A stretch of DNA of 60,002 nucleotides from Streptomyces sp. NRRL F-5630 (GTDB lineage: Bacteria > Actinomycetota > Actinomycetes > Streptomycetales > Streptomycetaceae), in assembly GCF_000719475.1 (NCBI RefSeq), contig NZ_JOGO01000035.1:1-60002 (forward strand). The letters are read 5' to 3'. A program made the translations under genes and the position numbers. Every line of letters begins with the position of its first letter. Positions within the stretch are counted from its first letter, which is position 1. A model generated the notes under the pieces. The model was not told where the DNA came from. It was given only the letters and a program-made list of their open reading frames with translations, and did no database searches. Positions 46,288-55,153 of the stretch are shown here, in pieces.

Positions 46288-47706
46288 TCAGTCCGAGGTG
46301 CCGGTCCGGCCGAGGGACCGGTCGAAGAGGGTCATGAGCAGGAACACCGCGCCCGCGCCGAGCATGATCCAGGACAGTTCGTGCATCCCGCCCGTGTCGG
46401 CGCGCTGCCCGAAGGAGGCGGCGCTCGCGGAGGAGGCGACCATCGAGCCGAGGTAGGCGAAGGTGCGCAGGAGCCCGGCGGAGGACGCGGTGCGCTCCGG
46501 ATCGGCCTGGAAGTAGACGGAGTTCTGGAGGGCGAGGTTGTTGAGACCCTGCGGGACGCCGAAGACGAGGGCCACGAGGAGCAGCTCCCACAGCGGGCTG
46601 GAGCCGGAGAGAGTGAGCAGGATCAGGCACGCGGCGATCTGCCCGAGCGCGCCGCCGAGGAGCTTGCCCCGTACGCCCTTGCGGCGCCCGGACCAGATCG
46701 AGACGCCGATGGCGAGCAGGAACATGGGCATCTGCACGAGCCCGGTGCGGAACGGCGAGAGCCCGTACCCCTCCTCGGTCCACTGGCTGAAGCCGTAGAG
46801 GAAGGAGTACGCGACGACGTACGCGACGAGGGCGCGCCCGTACGTCGCGAGCAGCGGCCTGTTGCCGCCGAGCACGCGGAGGTCGATGAACGGCGTGGCG
46901 GCGCGCAACTCCCGGAGCGCGAAGGCGCTTCCGGCCAGCAGCGTGAGCACGAGCAGGTACCAGTTCCGCAGGTGCGGGTTCATGAGGAACAGCAGCAGCG
47001 AGGTGAGGGTGACCGCGAAGAGCGCCATGCCGGGCAGGTCCAGTTGGGCGGCGATGCGGCCGCGCCGCGGACGCTCCCCCGTACCGGCCGACTTGGGCAG
47101 TCGCCACCAGCCGAGCAGCAGCGCCGCGACGGCGAGCGGGATGTTCAGCGCGAACGTCGCGCGCCAGCCGCCGACCGCGATAAGGAGGCCGCCGAGGAGC
47201 GGGCCGATGACGGCGATGGTCTGGTTGGCGACGGCGAGCGCGGTGAGCACGCCGCCGGGGCTGTCGCGCCCGGTCCGCTTCGCCTCGCTCCGTACGAGCG
47301 CCATCGCGGCCGGATAGCCGCCGCACGTGCCGAAGCCGAGGAGGACACGGGCCGCGATGAGGGCGCCGAGGTTGGGCGCCAGGGTGCCGAGGACCCCGGC
47401 GACGCCGACGAGGGCCGTGCTGATGAGGAAGAGCCTGCGCGGCCCGAAGATGTCGATGAGCCGTCCGACGACGGGCTGGCCCAGCGAGGTCGCGAGGTAG
47501 AGCGCCGAGACGAGCCACGCGGTCTTCGACGGAGGGGCGCCGAGCGCGTTGCCGATGGGGATGAGCGCGACCGAGATGATCGTCGAGTTGACCGGGTTGA
47601 GGACCGAGCCGAGCATCATCGGCGGCAGCAACCGGCGGTTGAAACGGGGCTGTTCGGCCTGGAAATCCTTGTCGCTCGTCCCGGCTCCCGTGGCGGGCTC
47701 AGTCAT
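46288..47706 (-). CDS. MFS transporter (drug efflux type)
   Basis: A 472-residue major facilitator with 12-14 transmembrane helices. Motif A is GRLIDIFGPRRLF and the antiporter motif C region is VIGPLLGGLLIAVGGWR, as in drug:H+ antiporters of the DHA2 kind. Its start overlaps the end of the marR-type gene by 8 bases, so the regulator and pump are translationally coupled. The substrate is unknown; control by the MarR protein's ligand is likely. Confidence 0.9.
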   Translation of the reverse strand: MTEPATGAGTSDKDFQAEQPRFNRRLLPPMMLGSVLNPVNSTIISVALIPIGNALGAPPSKTAWLVSALYLATSLGQPVVGRLIDIFGPRRLFLISTALVGVAGVLGTLAPNLGALIAARVLLGFGTCGGYPAAMALVRSEAKRTGRDSPGGVLTALAVANQTIAVIGPLLGGLLIAVGGWRATFALNIPLAVAALLLGWWRLPKSAGTGERPRRGRIAAQLDLPGMALFAVTLTSLLLFLMNPHLRNWYLLVLTLLAGSAFALRELRAATPFIDLRVLGGNRPLLATYGRALVAYVVAYSFLYGFSQWTEEGYGLSPFRTGLVQMPMFLLAIGVSIWSGRRKGVRGKLLGGALGQIAACLILLTLSGSSPLWELLLVALVFGVPQGLNNLALQNSVYFQADPERTASSAGLLRTFAYLGSMVASSASAASFGQRADTGGMHELSWIMLGAGAVFLLMTLFDRSLGRTGTSD

Positions 47707-48196
47707 GCGTCAGCCGCTCCAGTACGGACATGGCGGCGATGACCGCCTGAAGCTCCTCCTGCGTGCACTCCTCCTGGAGCCGGGTCGCGAGCCATTCGGT
47801 GCGGGCCTGGCGGCCCTCGTGGACACGGCGCCGGCCCTCGGGCGTGAGGGTGATCAGCAACCGGCGGCCGTCCTCGGGGTCCGGGGTGCGCACGACGAGG
47901 CCGCGCGCGGCGAGCGCGGCGACGGTCGCGGCCATCGACTGGTGCCGGACGCCTTCGGCGGCGGCGAGCACGCTGGTCGTGACCCCGGCCGCCGTCGTGG
48001 GCGTCTCGGTCTCGCGGGCGAGGCGGGCGAGCGCGGTGGACTGCCCGAGCGTGAGGTCCTCGTCCTCGGAGGCCCCGAGGATGCGGCGGCGCAGACGGCT
48101 GATGACGGCCCTGACCTCGCGGGACGCCTGGACGGCGGCGGGCGAGGGGCGGGGCGGCGAGCCGGGGGTACCGCTCGCGACGGGATCGGTGCGCAT
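47699..48196 (-). CDS. MarR family transcriptional regulator
   Basis: A 165-residue winged-helix regulator. The HTH region is around residues 70-105 (VLAAAEGVRHQSMAATVAAL), and the wing is GLVVRTPDPEDGRRLLITLTPEGRRRV. Helices at both ends would form the dimer. It leads the operon with the MFS and isochorismatase-like genes, and a perfect palindrome lies just upstream, so self-repression is likely. The start is ATG at 48196; the ribosome binding site is weak. Confidence 0.9.
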   Translation of the reverse strand: MRTDPVASGTPGSPPRPSPAAVQASREVRAVISRLRRRILGASEDEDLTLGQSTALARLARETETPTTAAGVTTSVLAAAEGVRHQSMAATVAALAARGLVVRTPDPEDGRRLLITLTPEGRRRVHEGRQARTEWLATRLQEECTQEELQAVIAAMSVLERLTHD

Positions 48197-48577
48197 AGCA
48201 CCTACCGTAACTCGTACAGGGTGAGCTGTACAGCCTTACCTGTAGATAGGGGCGGACGCCGGTCACTGCCGTGGGCGGGTGGCCGCTGGAGGCGGGTCGT
48301 TGCCGGAGGCGGTGAGCCTCCTGGCCGGGGGGCGAAGGGGCCTGGCTCCGTACCCCTGGGGCGCGGGGTTTCGGTCAGGGGGAGGAGCGGCGTTCAGGCG
48401 TGCCGGGCCCGGGTGGGCAGCGGCGTGGGCAGGCGGGTCGGCCGTCCGCGCGGGGAGGCGGGCAGCCGCGGCGGGCGGCATCGCGGGCACCGGGGCGGGT
48501 GGCCCCGTACGGGCGGCTCGCGGCCGGGGGACGCGGCCCGCGTCCGCCCCGGCCGGTACCGCCGCCCGCGCATGTCG
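48197..48577. other. Intergenic region upstream of the MarR operon
   Basis: About 380 bases between two minus-strand genes. The left end carries the operator at 48214-48231. The remainder is Gly/Ala/Arg-type GC-rich sequence without recognisable genes or strong dyads. Confidence 0.4.
48214..48231. promoter_or_regulatory. Palindromic candidate MarR operator
   Basis: GTACAG-N6-CTGTAC, a perfect 18-base dyad 18 bases upstream of the marR-type start codon. A further CTGTAG half-site lies at 48239-48244. Position and symmetry fit autorepression. Confidence 0.6.
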
Positions 48578-49234
48578 TCACCCGGGGAAGGACGCGCCGA
48601 GGGGGCCGATCGTGAGGGTGCCGCCGCAGACGCGGATGCCGGCCGTGTCGGGGGAGGTGACGGCCTTGGTGTTGCCCGGGGCGTAGACCTTGATCTTCGC
48701 GGGCTCGGCCGCGCAGTCGCCGCCGGTGACGCCCTTGCCCGGCGTCTTGACCACGGCGTGGGCGCTGTCGCCCTTGTCGAGGACGATGCCGCCGACCGCG
48801 TCGCCGTCCTTGGAGCGGGTCGCGGGCTTGCCGATCTGCTTGCCGCCGTCGTCGAGGAGCGACAGGCCCGCGTAGCCGCGTATGGCGCACCGCCCGCCGG
48901 TGTTGGTGACCTGGAGGTCGTAGTACCGGCTGTTCATCTCCGAGCCCTTGGCGACGAGCCTGACCTCCAGCCCGGGGGCGGTGCAGTCGGACCTCGGGGC
49001 ACCGGAGTCCGCCTCGGTGGCCGGGCTGGTGTCCCCGGAGCCCGGCGAGTCACCGGCGCGGTCCTCGGAGGCCGACGGCTGGGGGTCGCCGGAGCGCTCC
49101 GTGGGGGCCGCCGAGGTCTTGGCGGCGGGGGCCGCGGCCTCGTCGTCGCCGCCGACCCCGCATCCGGCTAGGCCGAGGGCCCCGGCAAGGGCCACGGCGG
49201 CGAGCATTCCGGTTCGTGTGCGTGCGTTCGTCAT
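48578..49234 (-). CDS. DUF4232 lipoprotein
   Basis: A 218-residue exported lipoprotein. The signal peptide ends in the lipobox LGLAGC with lipidated Cys25. A ~70-residue acidic Ser/Thr/Asp/Pro-rich linker follows. The C-terminal domain has the DUF4232 pattern: LEVRLVAKGSEMNSRYYDLQVTN-like strand pair, GRCAIRGYAGLSLLD, and four cysteines (near DCTAPG, GRC, GGDC, RVCGG) able to form two disulfides. The ATG at 49234 gives a standard signal peptide; a longer frame to 49348 does not. Function unknown, outer face of the membrane. Confidence 0.85.
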   Translation of the reverse strand: MTNARTRTGMLAAVALAGALGLAGCGVGGDDEAAAPAAKTSAAPTERSGDPQPSASEDRAGDSPGSGDTSPATEADSGAPRSDCTAPGLEVRLVAKGSEMNSRYYDLQVTNTGGRCAIRGYAGLSLLDDGGKQIGKPATRSKDGDAVGGIVLDKGDSAHAVVKTPGKGVTGGDCAAEPAKIKVYAPGNTKAVTSPDTAGIRVCGGTLTIGPLGASFPG

Positions 49235-49374
49235 GGTCGCCTCATTGCCTCTCGTGGGGGGAACATGCTGACCCTCACTGTGATGACGGGCGGGACGAAA
49301 AAGTTCACACCGCACGAGCCGAGCGCGACCGGGGGCCGCGAGAGGCACCCGAGGCGGGGTGCGGTGGCGCGGGC

Positions 49375-49575
49375 TCAGCGCGAGGGCACGAGACCACGCG
49401 GGAACGCCCAGAACGCCGCCCCGCCGAGGACGAGGGGGCTGTCCGCCGGCTTGCTGTCCTGGAGGGGCACGACGTGGCCGGGGTACCCCAAGCCGACCTC
49501 GACGCAGTTTCCGCCGTTGCCGTTGCTGTGGCCGCTCTTCACCCGGCAGAAGGCGCTCGCTTCGTCATGGGTCAT
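49375..49575 (-). CDS. DUF397 protein
   Basis: A 66-residue DUF397 protein with the motif VKSGHSNGNGGNCVEVG and the later VVPLQDSK and AAFWAFPRGL elements. The usual KSSYS is KSGHS here, a small deviation. The ATG at 49575 has GAGAGG upstream; a longer frame adds unconserved sequence. It is the second DUF397 gene after the HTH regulator gene, same strand. Role unknown; such proteins are thought to partner the HTH regulator. Confidence 0.85.
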   Translation of the reverse strand: MTHDEASAFCRVKSGHSNGNGGNCVEVGLGYPGHVVPLQDSKPADSPLVLGGAAFWAFPRGLVPSR

Positions 49576-49662
49576 CCCGGCCACACCTCTCCCTCGCACG
49601 CCGAAGGCCGCCTCCGCACGGGAGTACCGCACCGAAGTGGCCCTCGAACCAGCGCCGTCGCC

Positions 49663-49860
49663 TCAGCGGGTCACGCTCTCCAGAAAGGCCGAGAACTGCG
49701 CCGCGTCCACGGTCACGACCGGCCCGTCCACGACCTTGCTGTCACGCACGGGGACGACGTGGCCGGGGAACCCGAACCCGATTTCCACGCAGTCGCCGCC
49801 GTTGCCGTTGCTGTAGCTGCTCTTCACCCAGCAGGTGGTCTTTGCCTCGTGCATGGTCAT
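49663..49860 (-). CDS. DUF397 protein overlapped by the HTH gene
   Basis: A 65-residue DUF397 protein with the full motif WVKSSYSNGNGGDCVEIG, HVVPVRDSK and FSAFLESVTR end. The ATG at 49860 begins inside the upstream HTH gene, whose frame stays open for 119 bases into this gene in another frame. The stretch is in good order, so this gene is surely coded; the regulator's tail is the unusual part. Confidence 0.88.
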   Translation of the reverse strand: MTMHEAKTTCWVKSSYSNGNGGDCVEIGFGFPGHVVPVRDSKVVDGPVVTVDAAQFSAFLESVTR

Positions 49861-50722
49861 CCCGGTCGTACCCTTCCATCGCTTCCCTGATCAGGGCTGC
49901 GGAGTCCCGGGCAGACATGGCGTCGGCCCTGAGCCCATCATAGGTACGGCTGTGACGGGCTACCACCTGCGGATCGTCGCTGAAATAGGCGCCCTTGAGC
50001 GTCTCCGAATAGACCCAGCGGTGTCCATCCGGCATCGCGAGCAGGGACATGGGCAGAAACGGACGAGCTATCCCGTACTGCCTCGCAGGCGCGATGTGGA
50101 CCGAGATGTTCGGCTGCGCCCCCAGCTCCAGAAGGCGCTCGCACTGATCACGCATGATCTCGTCGTTCCCAACCGCCGTTCGCAGACAGCTTTCGTCCAG
50201 CACCGCCACGAGAGTGGGCCCATCGGGATTCCGGAAACGAAGTTGGCGGCTCACGCGGGCCGCTACCCGCTTCTCCAACTCGCCTTGGTCGCCGTGCAGC
50301 ACATGCACCGCTCGAACGTAGTCCTCGCTCTGGAGCAAACCAGGGACGACCAGAGCGTGGTAGTCGTAGATGGCCACCGCCTCCGCGTCCATTCGCGCTC
50401 TGCGCTCGAACCAGTCCGGATGCTCGACCTCCGCGTACCAGTCCGTCTCCTCCCAGAGCTTCACCAACGCCCCGTCCGCCGCGAGGAAGCCGTCCGCATC
50501 CTCCACGTGGCGACGGTCCGGGACACGGTTCCCGGATTCGAAGCGGGAGATGTGGGAGCGGGAGACGTTCAACGCCGCCGCCAGTTCCTCCTGCTTCTTG
50601 CCGGCCCTCTCCCTGTAGTGGGCGAGGATTCTGCCGAAGACCTCCGGTGCCGGGCGCGCGGGAGCCCCCGCCTCGACATTCCTCAGCCGTTTCACCCTCG
50701 CCGCGTGGGTCGCCTTGGTCAT
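49742..50722 (-). CDS. XRE-type HTH regulator with DUF5753 domain (Scr1 family)
   Basis: A 326-residue regulator. The helix-turn-helix is at about 28-83 (GKKQEELAAALNVSRSHIS, FESGNRVPD), and the DUF5753 domain at ~100-285 includes YDYHALVVPGLLQSEDYVRA and SLLAMPDGHRWVYSETL. Relatives normally end soon after REAMEGYDR-like sequence; here residues 288-326 are an Arg/Gln-rich tail read through the start of the DUF397 gene. The ATG at 50722 has GAGGAG and AAGGGA upstream. Such regulators pair with DUF397 proteins and affect development and antibiotic production in Streptomyces. Confidence 0.88.
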   Translation of the reverse strand: MTKATHAARVKRLRNVEAGAPARPAPEVFGRILAHYRERAGKKQEELAAALNVSRSHISRFESGNRVPDRRHVEDADGFLAADGALVKLWEETDWYAEVEHPDWFERRARMDAEAVAIYDYHALVVPGLLQSEDYVRAVHVLHGDQGELEKRVAARVSRQLRFRNPDGPTLVAVLDESCLRTAVGNDEIMRDQCERLLELGAQPNISVHIAPARQYGIARPFLPMSLLAMPDGHRWVYSETLKGAYFSDDPQVVARHSRTYDGLRADAMSARDSAALIREAMEGYDRDDHARGKDHLLGEEQLQQRQRRRLRGNRVRVPRPRRPRA

Positions 50723-50910
50723 ACGGGTCCCTTCTCCTCGTGTGCCACTCGCGTCTGACACACGCGTCCCCTTGCTCCGACGCCTCCCGGGCAGAGACAC
50801 TCCGGTCACTCTTGGTAGTCGGTGGAATTCTCGTATCAGGATGTATCACCGCACAAGGGACGCGCAGGAGATTCACTCAACAGAGGAACGGCGAGCGGTA
50901 CTTGGGCTCG

Positions 50911-51651
50911 TCACCCCGCCCCGAACGCCCCCGCCAGCACCCCGAGGTACGCGCCCGCGAGGAGGGACGGGCCGAAGGGGATGGCGGTGCGGCGGGTGGC
51001 TTTGCGCAGGGCGATGAGGACGAGGCCGTACAGGGCGGCGAGGAGGAAGCCCGCGAAGACGCCCAGGAAGAGGGCGCCCCAGCCGTACCACGTGAGGGCG
51101 AGGCCCAGGAGAAGGGCGAGTTTCACGTCGCCGAAGCCGAGGCCCGAGGGGCTGATGAGGAACAGCACCGCGAAGCCGCCCGCCAGCGCCACCGCGCCGA
51201 GCAGGGCGCGCGGCCAGCTTCCCGCGTGCTCGGGGTGGAGGGCGGCGAGCCCGAGGAGGACGGCGGCGAGAGGGGCGGTCGTGAGGGTGAGGGGGTCGGG
51301 GAGGCGCTGGACGCGCAGGTCGGTGCGGAAGAGCAGGACACCGGCGGGCGCGAGGAGGAGCCACACGAGCAGTTCGGGGCGCGGGCCCGTCGCCGCCGCG
51401 AGCAGCGCGCACACGAGCGCGGTCGCGAGCGCGTACGGGTACGGCGAGGGACCGTGCCCGGCCGGGCAGGCGCGGACGCCGACCCAGCCCCGTACCGGAT
51501 CGCCCTCCGCGCACGCGGCGCTCCACGGCTCGCCCGCCGGGACGGCGAAGCGGTGCGCGGCGCGCGGCAGGAACGCGCCCGCGAGCGCGCCCCACACGGC
51601 CGCGCAGAGGGCGAGGAACGGCGGCGAGGAGGCGAGTGCGGCGGAGGTCAT
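50911..51651 (-). CDS. Prepilin peptidase-like membrane protease (A24 family)
   Basis: A 246-residue membrane aspartyl protease with about seven hydrophobic helices. The two catalytic aspartates are in RTDLRVQRLPDPLT and GLGFGDVKLALLLG, the type IV prepilin/preflagellin peptidase signature. The N-terminal CxxC methylase domain of PilD is absent, as in TadV/CpaA-like peptidases. It would process Flp/Tad or type IV-like prepilins, but no pilin genes lie in the window. It follows the LysM/BTAD gene after a gap of 67 bases, same strand. Confidence 0.85.
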   Translation of the reverse strand: MTSAALASSPPFLALCAAVWGALAGAFLPRAAHRFAVPAGEPWSAACAEGDPVRGWVGVRACPAGHGPSPYPYALATALVCALLAAATGPRPELLVWLLLAPAGVLLFRTDLRVQRLPDPLTLTTAPLAAVLLGLAALHPEHAGSWPRALLGAVALAGGFAVLFLISPSGLGFGDVKLALLLGLALTWYGWGALFLGVFAGFLLAALYGLVLIALRKATRRTAIPFGPSLLAGAYLGVLAGAFGAG

Positions 51652-51718
51652 ACCGGGCCCGCCCCGCAGGCCGCCGCGCGCGTCCCGCGCGCCCCGCCGC
51701 CACCCCGCACCGCACCGC

Positions 51719-54700
51719 TCACGCGGTTCCCGCCTCGCCGGAGGCAGCCGCGCCCGGCAGCAGTTCGTCGAGCAAGGCCGCCGTGCGGGGCGGGAGTCCG
51801 CGCGCGCCGGAACGTCGCGCCAACTCGGCGGCGAGGGCGCGGAGGCGGGCTTCGTCGCCCGTCGCGTGGACGGCGCGCAGGAGTTCGTTCCACAGGCGTT
51901 CGTCGGTGCCCGCGCTCACCAGGGCGCGTTCCAGGGCCTCGGCCGCCTTCGGAGCACGGTCGCGTTCGAGATGGAAGGCGGCGAGGGCCAGGCCGATGTC
52001 CGCGACAAGGAGCGGGAGTTGGGCGTCGACGATCTCGTGCGCGAGCCAGCCGTAACGGCCTGCGGGCCGCTCGGCGAGGAGCGGGCCGCGCACGAGGCCG
52101 AGGGCGTCGGTGAGGAGCCGGCCGCGTACCGCGCGGTCGTCGGCGCCGCGCCCGCTCGTGGCCTCGTGGTAGAGGGAGCGGAGGACGTCGAGGTCGGAGA
52201 CGACGGAGGCGTCGAGCACGAGGCGGCCCGTGGCGTCCTCGCGCAGGCGCGGCGCGCCGTCCTCGCCCGTGCCGAGCCAGTCGCGCAGCCGCGCGACGGT
52301 CGCCTCGCGCACGTCGTCGCCGACGCCGCGCGGCCAGAGCGCGGAGGCGAGGACGCGCGGGTGGACGCCCTCGCGGTGCAGGAGGAGGAGGGCCAGGGCT
52401 TCGCGCAGGAGCGGGCCGCGCTCGTCGTCGGGCGCGTCGAGGCCCATGAGTTCGTAGCGGCCGACGAGGCGCGCGTACACCGAGGGACGGCCTTGTTCGC
52501 TGATGTCGACGAGGAAGGGCGGCCGGTGTGCCACGGCCGGGCCCGCCGGGTCGTCGTCCCCGCCGCCACCGCCGAAGGCGTCGGCCGCCGCGAAGAGGCG
52601 TGCCACGGCGGCGTGTTGAGGGGCGGGGAGGAGCTGCGCCTCCAGTTCGAGGCCGAGGAGCGGCGCCAGGAGGCGGCCCTCGGAGGTGATCTCCATCTCC
52701 CAGGCGGCGCCGGGCAGTGGGTCACCGCCCACGCCGACGAGGTAGCCGATGCCCAAGCGCGCCGCGTCGCGGGCGAGTTCGGTGAGACGGGCGGCCTGTC
52801 CGGCGTCGGGTTCGGCGGCGAGGAGGACCAGGTGGGCGGCCCAGCCGGCGGTGCGGGCGGGGCCCGTGCGGCCGGTGAGGACGGAGTCCGCTCCCGCCGC
52901 GCCGAGTCCCGCGCGGCGGCTCGCGGTCTCCGCCTCCATGACGTCCAGGAGCGCCGCGACGTCGTCGAGCGGGCGCAGCCGGGAGGGCGCGAGCGGGACG
53001 AGGTCGGCGCCGAAGCCGACGAGGGTCACCGTCATGCGGTCCGACCAGCCGTTGGTGGCGAGTTCGGCGGCGACCGAGGAGAGCACGGCCTGCCGGTCGG
53101 CGGGCGCGCCCGAGAGCGAGACGAGCCCGGGGACGGCCTCCAGGTTGAGGAGGAGGCGCGCGTCGTCGCGCGCGCCGAGGCTGACGAGTCCCGGGTACGG
53201 GGCGGCCTGCGGCTCCTCGTCGGAGGGCTCGCCCGTACCGTCCGTCGTGCCGGTGGGGGCGGGCAGTTCGCGGCCTTCGAGGCGCCAGAACGTCTCGTCC
53301 TCGCCCTGGGTCCAGGGGGCGGGGGGCGGGCCCGCGGGTTCGGCGAGCTGGAGGTGGAGTTCATCGGCGCCGAGCCAGGCCGCGTAGACGAGGGGCAGCG
53401 GGCGTCCCTCGGCGGCGAGGGAACGGGCGAGGGAGCGGAGCGCCTGGTCGAGGAAGCGGACGGCGCCGGGGTCGGCGCCCGCGAAGAGGGCGTCCTGCAC
53501 GTCGGCCTCGTCGCCGCTCGGTGTGGGCAGTTCCATGCCCCTGCGGCGACCGGCGACGGCGGTCGCGGCCTGCCACAGCGCGGCCCTGCGGCGGCGCCCG
53601 AGGGCGGCGAGGAGGCCGGCGGCGAGGAGCGGGGCGCCGAGGAGGGCTTCGGGGAGGCCCGGGGTGTGCGAGGCGGGTGCCGGGGACGCGGTGCCGGAGG
53701 GGGCGGCGGTCTCCTCGGCCGCCGCGTGCGCGTGGTGGGCGGGGACGGTGAAGTGCCCCGTCGCGGTGTCGCCGTCGCGCCCGGCGGGCCGGTGCTGCTC
53801 GCGGGCGCCGTGGCCGCCCTGACCGGACCGTCCGTCCCGCGCGCCCTGCCCGTCCTTCGCGTAGGCGTCGAGTTCCCGCTGCTGTCCCTTGCTCAACTCA
53901 GGGTTCGAGCCGGGTGTTTCGACGAGTTCGCCGCCGTGTGCGTCGGCGGGCATCTCCATGATCCAGCCGGGCCTGATGAGGCTCGCCTCGGAGAGCCGGG
54001 AGCCGTCGGGCTGCACGCGGTCCTTGTTGAGGGCGTAGATCTCCTTGTAGCGGCGGCCGTCGTCGAGGTGGCGCTGCGCGATCTCCCACAGGGAGTCGTG
54101 GTGGCGGCCCTCGGGGGGCTGGATGCGGTAGAACTTCGTGCCCTGCTGGTGTGCCTGGCCGGTGTCGGCCTGCCGCGCGATCTGCTCGGCCTGGCGCGCG
54201 AGGGCGTCCGCGGCGGCCTGCTGCTGGCCGCCGACGAGGCCACCGGGGGTCTGCTGGGCGGCAGCGACGGTGGGGCGATGGGTGTCCGGGGCCTGTTGCC
54301 CGAAACCGGAGAGGCCGGGCGTGAAGCTCGCGGCGGTGGCGCCCAGGAGGAGGACGGCGGCGACGAGCTGGCGGGCGAGGAGCTGGCTGGGGCCCGCGCC
54401 GGGGACCCGCGCGGGCAGGCCGACGCCGGAGACGGCGGCCTTCACCTCGACGAGCACGCAGGCGGTGAACTGCGCCCAGGCGATCCACACGACGAGCAGG
54501 AGGAGGCGTATGAGCGTCTCGGCGTCGATGGCCGAACCGAGCCACTCGCCCGGCGGCCCGTCCGGGACCGGGCGCCCCACCTGGATGAGCCCGAACGGCA
54601 CCCCGAGGACGAGCGCGAGCAGCGCGACGACGGCGAGCAGCGCCTTCACCACATCCCCGGGGGTCCGCCGCGGGCGCGGCGGCAGGGGCATGGGGCTCGC

Positions 54701-54724
54701 GGACCGTGCGGAACTACGTGCCAT
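51719..54724 (-). CDS. Large membrane protein with LysM-like and BTAD regions
   Basis: A 1001-residue protein. Three hydrophobic segments lie near residues 20-45, 65-95 and 118-140. A LysM-like region near 195-260 includes YRIQPPEGRHHDSLWEIAQR and ends with a PGWIMEMP element. A Glu/Gly/His-rich stretch and a fourth hydrophobic segment near 340-365 follow, then a long region with no clear domain. The last ~240 residues look like a winged helix plus the tetratricopeptide-type BTAD domain of SARP-family regulators (ALWPRGVGDDVREATVARLR). The start is the ATG at 54724. An unusual layout: it combines cell-wall binding, membrane and regulator-like parts. It lies upstream of the prepilin peptidase gene, so a pilus or envelope-related role is possible. 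Confidence 0.75.
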   Translation of the reverse strand: MARSSARSASPMPLPPRPRRTPGDVVKALLAVVALLALVLGVPFGLIQVGRPVPDGPPGEWLGSAIDAETLIRLLLLVVWIAWAQFTACVLVEVKAAVSGVGLPARVPGAGPSQLLARQLVAAVLLLGATAASFTPGLSGFGQQAPDTHRPTVAAAQQTPGGLVGGQQQAAADALARQAEQIARQADTGQAHQQGTKFYRIQPPEGRHHDSLWEIAQRHLDDGRRYKEIYALNKDRVQPDGSRLSEASLIRPGWIMEMPADAHGGELVETPGSNPELSKGQQRELDAYAKDGQGARDGRSGQGGHGAREQHRPAGRDGDTATGHFTVPAHHAHAAAEETAAPSGTASPAPASHTPGLPEALLGAPLLAAGLLAALGRRRRAALWQAATAVAGRRRGMELPTPSGDEADVQDALFAGADPGAVRFLDQALRSLARSLAAEGRPLPLVYAAWLGADELHLQLAEPAGPPPAPWTQGEDETFWRLEGRELPAPTGTTDGTGEPSDEEPQAAPYPGLVSLGARDDARLLLNLEAVPGLVSLSGAPADRQAVLSSVAAELATNGWSDRMTVTLVGFGADLVPLAPSRLRPLDDVAALLDVMEAETASRRAGLGAAGADSVLTGRTGPARTAGWAAHLVLLAAEPDAGQAARLTELARDAARLGIGYLVGVGGDPLPGAAWEMEITSEGRLLAPLLGLELEAQLLPAPQHAAVARLFAAADAFGGGGGDDDPAGPAVAHRPPFLVDISEQGRPSVYARLVGRYELMGLDAPDDERGPLLREALALLLLHREGVHPRVLASALWPRGVGDDVREATVARLRDWLGTGEDGAPRLREDATGRLVLDASVVSDLDVLRSLYHEATSGRGADDRAVRGRLLTDALGLVRGPLLAERPAGRYGWLAHEIVDAQLPLLVADIGLALAAFHLERDRAPKAAEALERALVSAGTDERLWNELLRAVHATGDEARLRALAAELARRSGARGLPPRTAALLDELLPGAAASGEAGTA

Positions 54725-55153
54725 GAAAGCCTTCCCGGGCGACCGGTGCGGAACTGCTGTACGGGGCACAGCGGGTTTACGGGCAGAGCCTAACGGCCGG
54801 TAAGTGCCCCTCGCAGGGGTCACACCGCGAAGTGCTGGGCGCTTTGGGCGGGTTGCGGCGGGTAGTGCGGTACGTCCCGGGGCTGACGCCCGGCGTTGAC
54901 GCCCGCCCCGCCTCAGCCGCCCGCCTCCGCCACCGACGCGACGACGCTCGCGGGGCCGAGACTCGCGGACGCGCCGCCACCCCTCCGCGAGCGCGCCGCC
55001 ACCCCCGCCGCGACTGCGCCGCCACTCCTCCCCCGGGCACCCCTCCGTTCACGGCGGGAGCGCGCGAAGCCCCCCGGGCGTGGTACGCGCGAGGGCCCGC
55101 CCCCGGGCGCGATGCCAGGGGGCGGGCCCAACTGCCCGTGTGCGAGGCGGCTC
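54725..55153. other. Intergenic region upstream of the LysM/BTAD gene
   Basis: About 430 bases. The right end holds the fec terminator (55093-55129). Near 54960-55030 three imperfect copies of a GCGCCGCCACYCC-type sequence occur. No gene was recognised. Confidence 0.4.
55093..55129 (-). terminator. Terminator of the siderophore-binding protein gene
   Basis: GGGCCCGCCCCC (55093-55104) pairs perfectly with GGGGGCGGGCCC (55118-55129), a 12-bp stem with a 13-base loop, 25 bases downstream of the gene's stop codon on the minus strand. Confidence 0.75.

Noticed and set aside
50723..50910. Promoter of the HTH regulator gene with direct GATAC repeats near 50836-50848
   Set aside because: The direct repeat is short and no consistent -35/-10 spacing could be fixed, so it is not listed as a feature.
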